DNA from: Romboutsia faecis
Lineage (GTDB): Bacteria; Bacillota; Clostridia; Peptostreptococcales; Peptostreptococcaceae
Length of the DNA stretch: 64,000 nucleotides
Direction: 5' to 3'
NCBI RefSeq assembly: GCF_014323405.1
Contig: NZ_JACRWE010000004.1
Span: 186,001-250,000, forward strand
A program made the position numbers and the translations under genes. Below, piece after piece: positions 15,892 through 26,337 of the stretch. The notes beneath the pieces are model-generated. The model was not told the DNA's origin. It was given only the letters and a program-made list of their open reading frames with translations, and ran no database searches. Position 1 is the first letter of the stretch, and each line of letters opens with the position of its first letter.

Positions 15892-18800
15892 ATGAAAAAG
15901 AAAATATCAGCGATAGTGGCTATGTCTATAATAGCTACGAATACTATGCCTGCAATGAATGTGTTTGCAGATGAGGTTGTAAGAAATAAAGCAACAAGCA
16001 TAGAAAAAGAAGTAAGCAAAAATATGACGGTGGAGACTTTCAAAATAAAGAATTATGAAAACTTCGCTAGATATAATGAAGATTATAGGGTAAATGTAAA
16101 ATCTATAACTAACAATGGTGGTAAGTATAATCAAAGTATTATCACTAACGCTATAGATGGCAGACTAGAAACTCACTGGGAAACAGGAAGAGAAAATAAA
16201 GAAGGCTTTAAAAATGAAGTAGAATTTGAATTTGAAAATGTTGAAAAAATAAACAGATTAGCTTATGCTACTAGACAAGATAGTGCAAGACCTAAAGGTT
16301 ATCCTAAGGTAGCACAAATACTAGTAGCAGATTCTAATGAGGCAGAATATACGTTAGTAGGTGAAGTTGCAAGCACTAAAGTGACTGGAGATATGGTTGA
16401 ATTTAAATTCGATACAGTAGAAGCTAAGAAAGTTAAGTTCATATTCTCTGATGCTCATAATGGTTGGGCAAGTGCCTCTGAGTTTTGGTTCTATAAAGAA
16501 GATAAAACTTTAGATAAAATGGAAACACTTTTTACAGACGATAACATGAATGAAGTTAACCCTGAGTTTGATAATTTAGAAGCTCTTAAAGCTTTAGAAA
16601 AAGAAGCTAAAGATCATCCGTTCTATACAAATTTCAAAGAAGATATAGATAATGCTATAACTATATTAGAAGGTGAAAAATTAGAAAGTACTTTAGCGAA
16701 AGTATCTAAATTAACTGCATATGGTACAGAATATCAAGATGCCTACAACGAAAAATTTATGATACCAACAAATAAGATAACAAAAGTAGAAGCTAATGGT
16801 GGAATATATCCAGGAACTAAATATGAATATATGTTTGATGGTGACCCTAATACACATTGGGAAACTAGCAAAAGCAACAGTGTAGATTTCACAAATGAAA
16901 TAACCTTAACTTTAGATGAAGCACAAACTATAGATAGATTAGCTTATAAAGCTAGAAGTTCAAACAATAAAGGATTCCCTACTATGTTTGAAATACATGT
17001 TTCAGAAACATCTAAAGGAGAAACATTCCAAACAATAGCAACTGGAGAAGCTGAGGTAACAAGTGATATGGTTGAATTTAAGTTCACTCCTACCAAAGCT
17101 AAGAGAGTTAAATTAGTATTTAATGAGTGTAACACTGGCAGAGCTTTTGCTTCAGAAATGAGATTATACAAGCAAGATGAATTAAGTGAAAAATACGCTA
17201 CATTATTTACAAATGATAAGAAAAATGAAGTAAGTAGTGAGTTTAATTCTATAGATAAATTAGAGAAGTTTTCTAAAGAATTAGAACAACATCCTTTATA
17301 TAATTTATATAAAGAAGGTATAAATGACGCTAGATTAATACTTGAAAATAAGAAAGCTACATATGTGGATGCAAGAGTATCTAAATTTAAAGCATTTGGT
17401 TCACCAGAGTTAGTAGAGTATGATAAAGCTTATAAAATAGATAATAAGCATATAGTAAACATAACTACTAATGGAAGTCACTATTCTAATGAAGTAATAG
17501 CAAGAGCAATAGATGGTGACGTTACAACTGCTTGGCATTCAAATAAAACAAACAGCGAAAACCACACTAACGAAGTTATAATGACGTTAGATAAATTAGA
17601 AACTATAGATAAGGTAGTATATACTTCGCCTAGAGCCAGAGGGTTCGCAGAAGAATTTGACATATATGTATCAAAAACTCTAGAAGGTGATACTTTCGAA
17701 AAGGTTACAAGTGGTAGAGCAAGCAGAACAAATGATTCAGTTTCTATAAAGTTTAATCCAACAGAAGCTAGAAGAGTTAAATTTGTATATACTAAAGCTT
17801 ATGAAAATTTTGCACTAGCTTATGAGTTTGGTTTATATAAACAAGATTCAACTATAGATAAAATGGATAACTTATTCACTGATGAAAATATGAATACTGT
17901 AAGTGAAGAATTTGCTAATATGGAAGCTTTAAATAAATTAGAAGATGAAGTTAAAGAACATCCATTTTATTCTGACTTTAAAGAAGATATAGAAAATGCT
18001 AAGGCTTTGGTTGAACAAGGGCAAGTTGAAGCAACTGTAAGTAAAACTAAAAAGTTTAACCATTATAACAACCAAGAATACATGGAGCAATATGCTATAA
18101 ATAGAGATAATATAAAGAAAATATCTAACAACGCTGGACAATGGTCTACTATGAAAATAGATAATGCAATAGATGGCAAGTTAGATACATATTGGGAGAC
18201 TAATACATCTAATACAGAAAGTTTCAAAAATGAAGTTACTGTAGAGTTCATAAATCCGGTAACTATAGATAGATTAGCTTATGGAGCTAGAGAATCTGAT
18301 AGAAAAGGTTTCTTACAAGAATTTGAAATTTATGTGTCTGCTACAACTAAAGGAGATAACTTTAAATTAGTATCTACTGCAAAAGCAGATAAAACTACTG
18401 GTTTAGTTGAGGCGAAGTTTCAGCCAACTAAGTTCCAAAGATTAAAAATAAAAGTAACTAAAGGCGATCAAAACTGGGCCACTTTAAATGAGTTAGTATT
18501 CTTAAAACAAGACTCTATAGCAAATCAAGTGGAAAGTATGTTTACTAATGATTTAATGAATGAATTAACAGATGATTACAACACAATACAAGAAATAGAA
18601 GCTTTAGAGCAAGAAGTTAAGAAACACCCTCTTGAAAGAGAATTAATGGAATATATAGAAAGAGCCAAGTATATAATTAGCAATCCTGAACAAGCGAATA
18701 ATTATATATACGAATTAGAATCTAGAGGAGACTCTATAAAAGAATCTCAAAAGAGACAAATGTGGAATTTCCAGGATTGGCAACCGACAGGGTTAGCAGT

Positions 18801-21800
18801 TAAGTCAGGACAACAAATAACTGTTTACGTAGATGCAGAACCAGGAACACCATTACCTCGATTAGTGTACAAGCAAATGGACTCTCAACATAACGGAAAC
18901 CACAACATAGCTTTAACTAATGGGAAGAACGTAATAACAATACCTGAAACTAATCCTGACCAATTAAGACCTGGAACTTCTCAATCAGGTGTATTATATA
19001 CAACAAATCCTTATACTCCTGAGGAGCAAATAAGAGAACCTAAGGTAAAAATAGAAGGTGCATTTGAGTATCCATGTTTCGTGTTAGGTGAAGACACAGA
19101 CGAAGAGATATTTAAAGACTTAGAAGAATATACAGAAAAACTAAAGAAGGATAAGCAACTTCCTGATGTATTTGAGATATTTAGTGAAAAGAACTTAATA
19201 AATGTTAGGGCTACTTATGCGCTAGATTGGTACAGTAAGAATGACATAACACCAAGTGAAAATGCAAAGAAAATTGATGCTATTTTAAAAGAATCTATGG
19301 ATTTCTGGGGATTTGATAACTCTAGTGAAGTAAACTCAGATTATAACTATAGATATGTAACTATGTTAAAATGGTTAGATAATGGTGGATTCATGAATGC
19401 TGGAAATGGTATAACAGGTTATAACCAAGCTGAACAAGGTTTAGTATTAAATTACCAAACAGGTTGGGGATTAATGCACGAGCTTGGACATAACATGGAT
19501 ACAAATAGTATGAGTATAGTTGAAGTTACAAACAACATGTTACCGTTACACTTTGAAATGATAGAAGGTAAGGAAAGTAGGTTTATACAACAAAATCAAT
19601 ATCAAAAGAATATATTCCCTAAAGTAACTAAGGAAGATTATTCTCAAAATAAGTGGTATCCTGATAATGATTATAGTAACTTACAACATATAGCACCATT
19701 ATGGCAATTACAGCTATATGATCAAACATTTTGGCCTAGATTACAACAAGAGTTTAGAGAGAATAAGTTAGGTGGAGGAGATTGGGATAACAAGCATGAA
19801 GCATGGGCCATCGCAGCATCTAATGTACTTAAAATGGATTTAACAGAACACTTTGCTAGACATGGATTTAGGGTGGCAGAAGAGACTGAAAAACATATGA
19901 AACAATACCCTGAGCCAACTCAAAAGTTATGGTATTTAAATGATAACAAATACTTAAAAGATGGTGAAGCTTTCAATGATAATTTAAACGTAACAGTAAC
20001 TCCTAAGATAAATAAAGATAATGTAACTTTAACTATGGATATAGATAAAGAAAATGATAACAGTCTTTTAGGATATGAAATATACAGAGATGGAAAATTA
20101 ATAGGTTTTACAGATAGGGGAACTTACATAGACAAAGAGGTTGATTTAGAAGATAACCATATTTATGAAGTAGTGCCTTTCAGTAACGATTTAAATACTG
20201 CTAAGAAGATAAGTGTAAACTCTTGGCAACCTATTATAGAAACTACTGGAGGAGTAACAGTAAAATTAAATGAAGAGTTTAATCCTTTAGATTACGTTAA
20301 AGCTACTGATTATGAAGGTAATGTTATAGAAAACATAGAAGTAGAACATAACGTTGATAATACTAAACAAGGTAAATATATGGTAACTTATAAAGTTAAA
20401 GACAACAATGATTTATTTGCAGACAAAACTTTAAAAGTTGAAGTAGTAAGTGATTACACATTCTTATCAGACCTTGAGTGGACAGATGCTACTAGTGGAT
20501 ATCAAAATGCTAGACGTAACGAAAGCATAAAAGGTAGACATTTAGGTGAGCCTAAGACATTTAATAAAGGTTTAGCTACACACGCAAATGGAGTTATAAC
20601 GTATAACTTAGGAGATCACGATTATGATTATCTAGAAATGAGAGTCGGTGTAGACATGAGTATACCTGAACAAAATAATTCAAGTATAGCTTTCAAAGTA
20701 ACTGGAGATGGTCAAACTTTAGCAACTACATCTGTAATGAAACATGCAGATAATTTAAAATATATTAAAGTTCCTGTAAGAGGTGTAGATGAAATTAAAA
20801 TAGAAGTTAATAACGGTGGTAACGGAATTACATCTGACCATGGTATAATAGTTGAACCTAAGTTAGCTACTAACAACGGTAAACCAACATTAAAAATAGA
20901 TAAATCTATATCAGTAAAAGTTGGTGAAGAATTGGAATCAGTAATCGGTAAGGTTGAAGCTTACGACGCAGAAGATGGAGATTTAACTAAAGATATTAAT
21001 ATAAGCGGACAAGATAAAGTTAATACTAACAGAGTTGGAACATATCCAATAACTTATACAGTTACGGATAAGAGTGGAAACACGACTACTGCTACAAGAA
21101 ATATAAAAGTAGTTAACATGGAAGATTTCACTTACTTAAGTGATTATAACTGGAAGTCTCAATCTAATAACTATACACAAGCTAAAAAGGATGTAGCTAT
21201 AAATGGTGGAAAGTTAACACTTACAGGTGAAAATAATGAACCTATTAAGTATGAAAAAGGTTTTGGAATGCATTCAACAAGTACAGTTATATATGACTTA
21301 ACTGATAAAAATGCAGATATATTCAGTACTTATATTGGTGTAGATAGAGCAATGTACAATAGTGTAGGTCAAGTACAGTTTGAAATATATGTTGATGGTG
21401 AGTTAGCTTACGATAGTGGAATAATGAGAGCTAAAGATAAGCAAAAATATATAGAAATAAATTTAGCAGATGCTAAAGAATTAAAATTAGTCGTTAAAGA
21501 TGGTGGTAACGGAAATGGTTCTGATCATGCAACTTTTGGTGATACTAAATTGCACTTTGTAAATGAATCAAGAATAGACAAAACTGAATTAAATAATTTA
21601 GTGAATGATGCCAAAAAATTAAATGAAAATGACTATACAGAAGAATCTTTTAATGCAATGCAAATAGTTTTAGCTAAAGCAGAGCAAGTTTTAGAAGATA
21701 ACAATGCTAGTCAAGATACTATAGATAATGTAACTGTAGAATTACAAGAATCATTTAAATCATTAATGGAAATAAACTTAGATAAAGTTGTAAAAATACC

Positions 21801-22293
21801 AGACAAGTATTTAGCTAAATCTTTATCTAATGTTTTAGGGAAGTCTGAAGGATTTACTGTTGGTGATATGAGAAGTTTAACTGAATTAAATTTAAGTGGA
21901 GTTACTAACTTAGAAGGATTACAATATGCTAAGAATTTAGTAAGTATAGAATCAGAATACAATGAGGTTAATGATCTTAGACCATTAGCTAAGTTAAAGA
22001 ATTTAGAGAAAGTTAATTTTAAAAATCAATTTGTACAAGTTGGAGAACTAAGTGTAGTTGATGGAACTGTTAAAGTTAACACAGAAGCTTACAACAGAGC
22101 AGGAAAGAATGTAGCTACAAAAGTTGTATTAGTAGATAAAGCTGGTAATGTGTTAAATGAAGAAGTTGTGAATGGTAATAAAGAAGTTAGTTTAGATGTT
22201 TCTAGTTTAGAAGCAGGAATTTATGGAGTTCATGTCGCGTTTGAAGACGATGAGTTAAGTGGTATATTAATTAACTTAGTTAGAATTAAATAA
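15892..22293 (+). CDS. Secreted M60-family (mucin-protease-like) metalloprotease with four CBM32 units
   Basis: A 2133-aa surface protein. A signal peptide (about 1-27) is followed by four tandem units of about 223 aa, each a discoidin/CBM32 domain plus a helical linker. The linkers share FTDDxMNEV-like starts at residues 214, 439, 662 and 884. The peptidase M60 domain (about 950-1340) has the zinc motif HELGH (H1196, E1197, H1200). Then come an FN3/Ig-like region, two NPCBM-like domains (about 1525-1665 and 1745-1890) around a DUF5011-type Ig domain, a FIVAR-like helical segment, and a short leucine-rich tail. M60 proteases cut O-glycosylated mucins, and the lectin modules would hold the glycan. 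No sortase signal is seen, so it is secreted or non-covalently attached. Expression is under the upstream c-di-GMP riboswitch. Confidence 0.9.
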   Translation: MKKKISAIVAMSIIATNTMPAMNVFADEVVRNKATSIEKEVSKNMTVETFKIKNYENFARYNEDYRVNVKSITNNGGKYNQSIITNAIDGRLETHWETGRENKEGFKNEVEFEFENVEKINRLAYATRQDSARPKGYPKVAQILVADSNEAEYTLVGEVASTKVTGDMVEFKFDTVEAKKVKFIFSDAHNGWASASEFWFYKEDKTLDKMETLFTDDNMNEVNPEFDNLEALKALEKEAKDHPFYTNFKEDIDNAITILEGEKLESTLAKVSKLTAYGTEYQDAYNEKFMIPTNKITKVEANGGIYPGTKYEYMFDGDPNTHWETSKSNSVDFTNEITLTLDEAQTIDRLAYKARSSNNKGFPTMFEIHVSETSKGETFQTIATGEAEVTSDMVEFKFTPTKAKRVKLVFNECNTGRAFASEMRLYKQDELSEKYATLFTNDKKNEVSSEFNSIDKLEKFSKELEQHPLYNLYKEGINDARLILENKKATYVDARVSKFKAFGSPELVEYDKAYKIDNKHIVNITTNGSHYSNEVIARAIDGDVTTAWHSNKTNSENHTNEVIMTLDKLETIDKVVYTSPRARGFAEEFDIYVSKTLEGDTFEKVTSGRASRTNDSVSIKFNPTEARRVKFVYTKAYENFALAYEFGLYKQDSTIDKMDNLFTDENMNTVSEEFANMEALNKLEDEVKEHPFYSDFKEDIENAKALVEQGQVEATVSKTKKFNHYNNQEYMEQYAINRDNIKKISNNAGQWSTMKIDNAIDGKLDTYWETNTSNTESFKNEVTVEFINPVTIDRLAYGARESDRKGFLQEFEIYVSATTKGDNFKLVSTAKADKTTGLVEAKFQPTKFQRLKIKVTKGDQNWATLNELVFLKQDSIANQVESMFTNDLMNELTDDYNTIQEIEALEQEVKKHPLERELMEYIERAKYIISNPEQANNYIYELESRGDSIKESQKRQMWNFQDWQPTGLAVKSGQQITVYVDAEPGTPLPRLVYKQMDSQHNGNHNIALTNGKNVITIPETNPDQLRPGTSQSGVLYTTNPYTPEEQIREPKVKIEGAFEYPCFVLGEDTDEEIFKDLEEYTEKLKKDKQLPDVFEIFSEKNLINVRATYALDWYSKNDITPSENAKKIDAILKESMDFWGFDNSSEVNSDYNYRYVTMLKWLDNGGFMNAGNGITGYNQAEQGLVLNYQTGWGLMHELGHNMDTNSMSIVEVTNNMLPLHFEMIEGKESRFIQQNQYQKNIFPKVTKEDYSQNKWYPDNDYSNLQHIAPLWQLQLYDQTFWPRLQQEFRENKLGGGDWDNKHEAWAIAASNVLKMDLTEHFARHGFRVAEETEKHMKQYPEPTQKLWYLNDNKYLKDGEAFNDNLNVTVTPKINKDNVTLTMDIDKENDNSLLGYEIYRDGKLIGFTDRGTYIDKEVDLEDNHIYEVVPFSNDLNTAKKISVNSWQPIIETTGGVTVKLNEEFNPLDYVKATDYEGNVIENIEVEHNVDNTKQGKYMVTYKVKDNNDLFADKTLKVEVVSDYTFLSDLEWTDATSGYQNARRNESIKGRHLGEPKTFNKGLATHANGVITYNLGDHDYDYLEMRVGVDMSIPEQNNSSIAFKVTGDGQTLATTSVMKHADNLKYIKVPVRGVDEIKIEVNNGGNGITSDHGIIVEPKLATNNGKPTLKIDKSISVKVGEELESVIGKVEAYDAEDGDLTKDINISGQDKVNTNRVGTYPITYTVTDKSGNTTTATRNIKVVNMEDFTYLSDYNWKSQSNNYTQAKKDVAINGGKLTLTGENNEPIKYEKGFGMHSTSTVIYDLTDKNADIFSTYIGVDRAMYNSVGQVQFEIYVDGELAYDSGIMRAKDKQKYIEINLADAKELKLVVKDGGNGNGSDHATFGDTKLHFVNESRIDKTELNNLVNDAKKLNENDYTEESFNAMQIVLAKAEQVLEDNNASQDTIDNVTVELQESFKSLMEINLDKVVKIPDKYLAKSLSNVLGKSEGFTVGDMRSLTELNLSGVTNLEGLQYAKNLVSIESEYNEVNDLRPLAKLKNLEKVNFKNQFVQVGELSVVDGTVKVNTEAYNRAGKNVATKVVLVDKAGNVLNEEVVNGNKEVSLDVSSLEAGIYGVHVAFEDDELSGILINLVRIK

Positions 22294-22302
22294 ATTTTTA
22301 TA

Positions 22303-22340
22303 TAAGGGGGCTGTAAAAATACTGAGCCCCCTCTTTTTTA
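22303..22340. terminator. Terminator between convergent genes
   Basis: AGGGGGCT (22305-22312) pairs with AGCCCCCT (22325-22332), with a T run after it. It ends the protease transcript and may also act on the convergent kinase gene. Confidence 0.85.
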
Positions 22341-22367
22341 TAGTGAATCTTTTTAGTATAAGAGGTT

Positions 22368-25300
22368 TTATTGAGTTTTATTTGCATTTTTAGGTAATGT
22401 TATTGTAAAGGTTGATCCTTCCCCTAATTCACTTGTAACAGTAATATCTCCGCCATGAAGCTCAATTAATCCTTTTGTAATAGCAAGTCCTAGACCACTG
22501 CCTTTTGAAAACTCTCTTTTTGAATTTACAACTTGACTAAAACGATCAAATATACTAGTTATTTTTTCTGGTGGTATTCCACTACCATTATCAATTATTT
22601 CTATAGTTAATATATTATGAGAATCAATTATATTAACAAGTATTTGACCGCAAGAATCTGTAAACTTTATAGCATTACCAACAATATTTATAATACACCT
22701 TTCAATAGCATCTTGATCAAACTTCATAATGCAATCTTCCGTATTTGTGTCGACAATAAGGTCTATTTCTTTTTCTTCGGCTAAGCTTTTTAATGATAAA
22801 GCAGCCTCTTCAATCACATAAATAATATCTTTTTCTTCTATAAGTAGACTATAAATACCTTCATTCATTTTAGTAGAATCGATTAAGTCATTAATAATAT
22901 TTAGAAGTCTTTTTAGATTATTATCATTTATCTTCATATATCTTGATAGCTCTTTTGAAGAAATATTACCTGATTTATTAAGATTAACTATTAGTTGTTG
23001 AGTTGCTCCTATAACATTTAATGGAGTTCTAAGTTCATGTGACATATTGATTAAGTAATTATTTTTACGCTTTTCTAATTCAATATTTTTCTGAAGAAGT
23101 TCATTTTTTTCTTCCATTTCTTTTGCTAATTGTTTATTTTTTAGTGTAATAGCATTTTTTAAATGTGCTATTTTTAAAGAAATATATATCAGTATTATAA
23201 AAAATAGTGAAAAATATATAAACTTGGAAAATTTACCTCTCCAAAATGGAGGATTTACATAAAAAGAAATACTTTCAATTTCACTTTTATTTCCATTAAA
23301 GTTTTTAGCTACAAAATCTATAGTGTATTTTTTATCAGCTAAATTTGAGAGTGTAACTTCATTATTACTCATTAATTTCCATTTATTATTATTTATACGA
23401 TAATAAAAGTATACGTTTTCCATATTGTTATAAATATTAGTAAATAAATTTATGGTGATAAAATTTTCTTTATAGTTCATGGAAATATTATTTAAGTCAT
23501 TTACATCTTCTCCATTTACAGAGACTGAATTGAAGTGTATCTTAGGTGAAGATATATTATTCTCTATAAGAACAGGATTTAAAATGTATAGACCATCAAT
23601 AGATCCAAAAATATATTCTCCGTTTTTAGTTTCAAAAAATGAGTTTGACGAAAACTCTACATTACTTAAATATTTTCTTACATTTATTAATTGATCATTT
23701 TTAAACTCTAAGCAGTTTATTCCCAAATTTGTACTTATCCATATTTTATCATTCAGAGGAATAATACTATAGATAGTATTATTAGAAAGTTCATCTTCAA
23801 TAGAATATGATTTGAACTCTCCAGTTAACCTATTATACTTATTTAGAGCACTCTCAGTACCAAACCATAAATTCCCTCTAGAATCTTCAGCTATTGATAA
23901 AATAGTATTATCAGAAATACTATTTTCAAACTCATTATATTTGAAGATATTTAAAGAATTATTCTCAGGATTAAATTGTATCAATCCTTCTTTACTTGCC
24001 CCTCCAAGCCAATAAATACCTTGTGAATCTTTAAAAATAGCTCCACCTAGGCTAATAGTTATATTATTTTCAGTAAGCAATTCATTAATACTTTTTATGC
24101 TAAAGTCATTCAAATTAATAATATCAAAACCACCTATACTCCCTACCCATAGGTAATCTCCATCCAGGTATAATGTATGACAAAATTTGTTATCCAATAA
24201 ATTTTGTATTTCTAAAGTTTCTCTATTAATAATATTTAATCCAACTGAGGATGTAGCAAAAATATATTTTTCATTACCTTTTATATCCCAGATAATATCT
24301 GAATTTAATTTGTTATCAGTTTTAGTATTTAGTTGTGTAATAGTATTGTTTTTTCTATCCCATATGCTAATTCCACTTTCATAAACTCCAAGCCATAGTC
24401 TTTCATCAGAATCTTCATATGTACCAAATACAATATTATTTTTTATATTTTTGTCTTTAATAAAACTATTATAATAACTTATTCCTAAATCATAATCAAC
24501 TGTACTTATTCCAGAAAATGTCCCTATCCATAAAAGTCCGCTAGAATCTTTCATAATAAAAGAAGTTCTATTATCAATTAATGAGTAATCATCATATAAA
24601 TTATTTGTAAAATGTTTTTGTGATCCGTTTTTTTCATATACGTATAATCCGTTAGTTGAAGCAACATAAATTCCTGTCTCATCACTATAAATAGATTGAA
24701 CAGTATAAGAATGATCACTATTATCATTAGTATGTAATTTATACTCCTGATCTATTTCTCCAGTTTTAATATTATATATATACACACCATCAGATATAGT
24801 TCCTAAGCATATAGTATCTTCATATAGTGATAAGGTTGTAAAAGTAGTATTTTCTATTAAGGAATTAATAATTTTATTATTAATAATGCTATATTCGCCA
24901 TTTTCAATATTATATTTAAAAAAATAACTTTGTGATACCATATAAATTTCATTATCACTATAAAATTCTATAGATAATATTTTTGAAGATGAAGGTTTAA
25001 AATCTTGTTGAATTAAAGATATAAAATTATTATTAGTATAATCATAGAGATTTAATCCATTTGATGTAGCAATTATAATATTACCTTTATTATTAACTTT
25101 GATATCCATAATCTTATTTGATGATAATGAACTATTAGTTACAGTATAGTTAGTTATTTCATCAGTTTTCAAATTAATCTTACTTAAACCATCATGTGTT
25201 CCTACCCATAAATTATTATTTAAATCTTCAGTTAAGCATGTAATTTGGTTATCAATAATATTTCGTTTTTTACTAAAACCTTTATTATAAATCTCAAATT

Positions 25301-25508
25301 CAAATCCGTTATATCTATTTAGTCCATTTTTAGTACCAATCCAAATATAATCTGAACTATCTTGATATATAGAAGTTATTGAAGCTTGTGATAATCCATT
25401 TGATGTTGTCAGATTATAAAATATAAGTTCAGATGCATTAGCTAGTGTTGGTATACTGATAGATATTAAAAGTAGTGTTATAAATGTTATTATTTTATAT
25501 TTATTCAT
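22368..25508 (-). CDS. Large sensor kinase with extracellular two-component propeller (Reg_prop/Y_Y_Y)
   Basis: A 1046-aa protein with a signal peptide (about 1-26) and many Reg_prop blades (for example YIWIGTKNGLNRYNG and LLWIGTFSGI) forming two beta-propellers (about 30-650). A Y_Y_Y domain (about 665-745), one membrane helix (about 755-775), a coiled coil, HisKA with H824 in INMSHELRTPLN, and HATPase (about 930-1040, GSGLGLAI) follow. The layout equals the periplasmic half of Bacteroides hybrid two-component glycan sensors, but the receiver and AraC output are missing, so it needs a separate regulator. Its convergent position beside the M60 protease suggests sensing of a host-glycan product (inference). 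Confidence 0.9.
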   Translation of the reverse strand: MNKYKIITFITLLLISISIPTLANASELIFYNLTTSNGLSQASITSIYQDSSDYIWIGTKNGLNRYNGFEFEIYNKGFSKKRNIIDNQITCLTEDLNNNLWVGTHDGLSKINLKTDEITNYTVTNSSLSSNKIMDIKVNNKGNIIIATSNGLNLYDYTNNNFISLIQQDFKPSSSKILSIEFYSDNEIYMVSQSYFFKYNIENGEYSIINNKIINSLIENTTFTTLSLYEDTICLGTISDGVYIYNIKTGEIDQEYKLHTNDNSDHSYTVQSIYSDETGIYVASTNGLYVYEKNGSQKHFTNNLYDDYSLIDNRTSFIMKDSSGLLWIGTFSGISTVDYDLGISYYNSFIKDKNIKNNIVFGTYEDSDERLWLGVYESGISIWDRKNNTITQLNTKTDNKLNSDIIWDIKGNEKYIFATSSVGLNIINRETLEIQNLLDNKFCHTLYLDGDYLWVGSIGGFDIINLNDFSIKSINELLTENNITISLGGAIFKDSQGIYWLGGASKEGLIQFNPENNSLNIFKYNEFENSISDNTILSIAEDSRGNLWFGTESALNKYNRLTGEFKSYSIEDELSNNTIYSIIPLNDKIWISTNLGINCLEFKNDQLINVRKYLSNVEFSSNSFFETKNGEYIFGSIDGLYILNPVLIENNISSPKIHFNSVSVNGEDVNDLNNISMNYKENFITINLFTNIYNNMENVYFYYRINNNKWKLMSNNEVTLSNLADKKYTIDFVAKNFNGNKSEIESISFYVNPPFWRGKFSKFIYFSLFFIILIYISLKIAHLKNAITLKNKQLAKEMEEKNELLQKNIELEKRKNNYLINMSHELRTPLNVIGATQQLIVNLNKSGNISSKELSRYMKINDNNLKRLLNIINDLIDSTKMNEGIYSLLIEEKDIIYVIEEAALSLKSLAEEKEIDLIVDTNTEDCIMKFDQDAIERCIINIVGNAIKFTDSCGQILVNIIDSHNILTIEIIDNGSGIPPEKITSIFDRFSQVVNSKREFSKGSGLGLAITKGLIELHGGDITVTSELGEGSTFTITLPKNANKTQ

Positions 25509-25770
25509 AAATATACAAATACCCCTTTAAATTTTCTAAATCAAATATGATTTTACATTTTTTGTTTTAGCATGTCAATTAATTCCAATTAGTACTAAAA
25601 TAAGGAGTTTATAATATTTATAAACATGTATAAACTCTTCAAATTAGGATATTTTAATAAAATATTTATAACAAAAATTAAACTACAATTTAGTTTTGTA
25701 GAGAAGTGGTTTCAGTATGATAGGAATTCAAGATTAATAAAAAAATCTTATAACAATATACGTAAAAATA

Positions 25771-25786
25771 GGTCTAGAACTAGACC
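25771..25786. other. Short palindrome in the gap 25509-25842
   Basis: GGTCTAGAACTAGACC is a perfect 7-bp dyad with a two-base centre. It is the only structured element seen in this part of the gap; no gene is visible and its function is unknown. Confidence 0.3.
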
Positions 25787-25842
25787 ATAGTGATAAAGGT
25801 AAGGTTTATCAAAGTATGAAATACTGGGTAGCTGAATTTATT

Positions 25843-26186
25843 TGTATTATTATCTTGATTAAGAAAATCACAATGGAAATCACTAGCTGATTTAATAAAT
25901 CTTATACTTATTGGGATACAACATATTGATGAAAATGATGAAAGAAAAGGTGAGTAAATCCTAAAAAGGTATTATTTTTATACTCAATAGCCTTAGTAGG
26001 GCAACCACAAATACAAGCCATACCTTTTAGTTGAAATTCTTTATATTCACATAACTTTTGAATATAGTTTATGGATTTTGCTGTATCTCCTCCACAAGTC
26101 ATTATAAAGTAAACTTTGTCTTTTTTATAAAATCCATAACCACTATTTTATTAGTAAAGAATTTGATTACCATTAAATCTTAAGAG
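25843..26186. pseudogene. Decayed duplicate of the ArsR 3' end, EFR1 fragments and promoter block
   Basis: 25843-25956 aligns with the end of the ArsR gene (SQWKSL...INLI..GIQHI then KGE and stop) with a lost base. 25970-26027 matches the 3' part of EFR1 (14112-14174) and 26021-26125 matches its middle (14510-14605), joined at a GCCATAC microhomology by a deletion of about 340 bp. 26145-26184 is a third copy of the 47-bp promoter block. Gene order and orientation are as at 13.9-15.0 kb. None of it is functional coding sequence. Confidence 0.85.
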
Positions 26187-26337
26187 TTATTGTATGACTA
26201 AGATGTAAAAGCATCCATATAGTGTATATACGTTTACAAAATAATTAATTGAATATGATATAATAGCTTTGTATTATACTAAAATGATAATATTAATAAA
26301 TTTATAAAAAATACTTATCTTGTATAGGGGAGAGTAC

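Noticed and set aside
15907..18251. Minus-strand open frames inside the 2133-aa protease gene
   Set aside because: They are low-complexity shadows of the coding strand with no ribosome binding sites or domains. The same holds for antisense frames across the other large genes.
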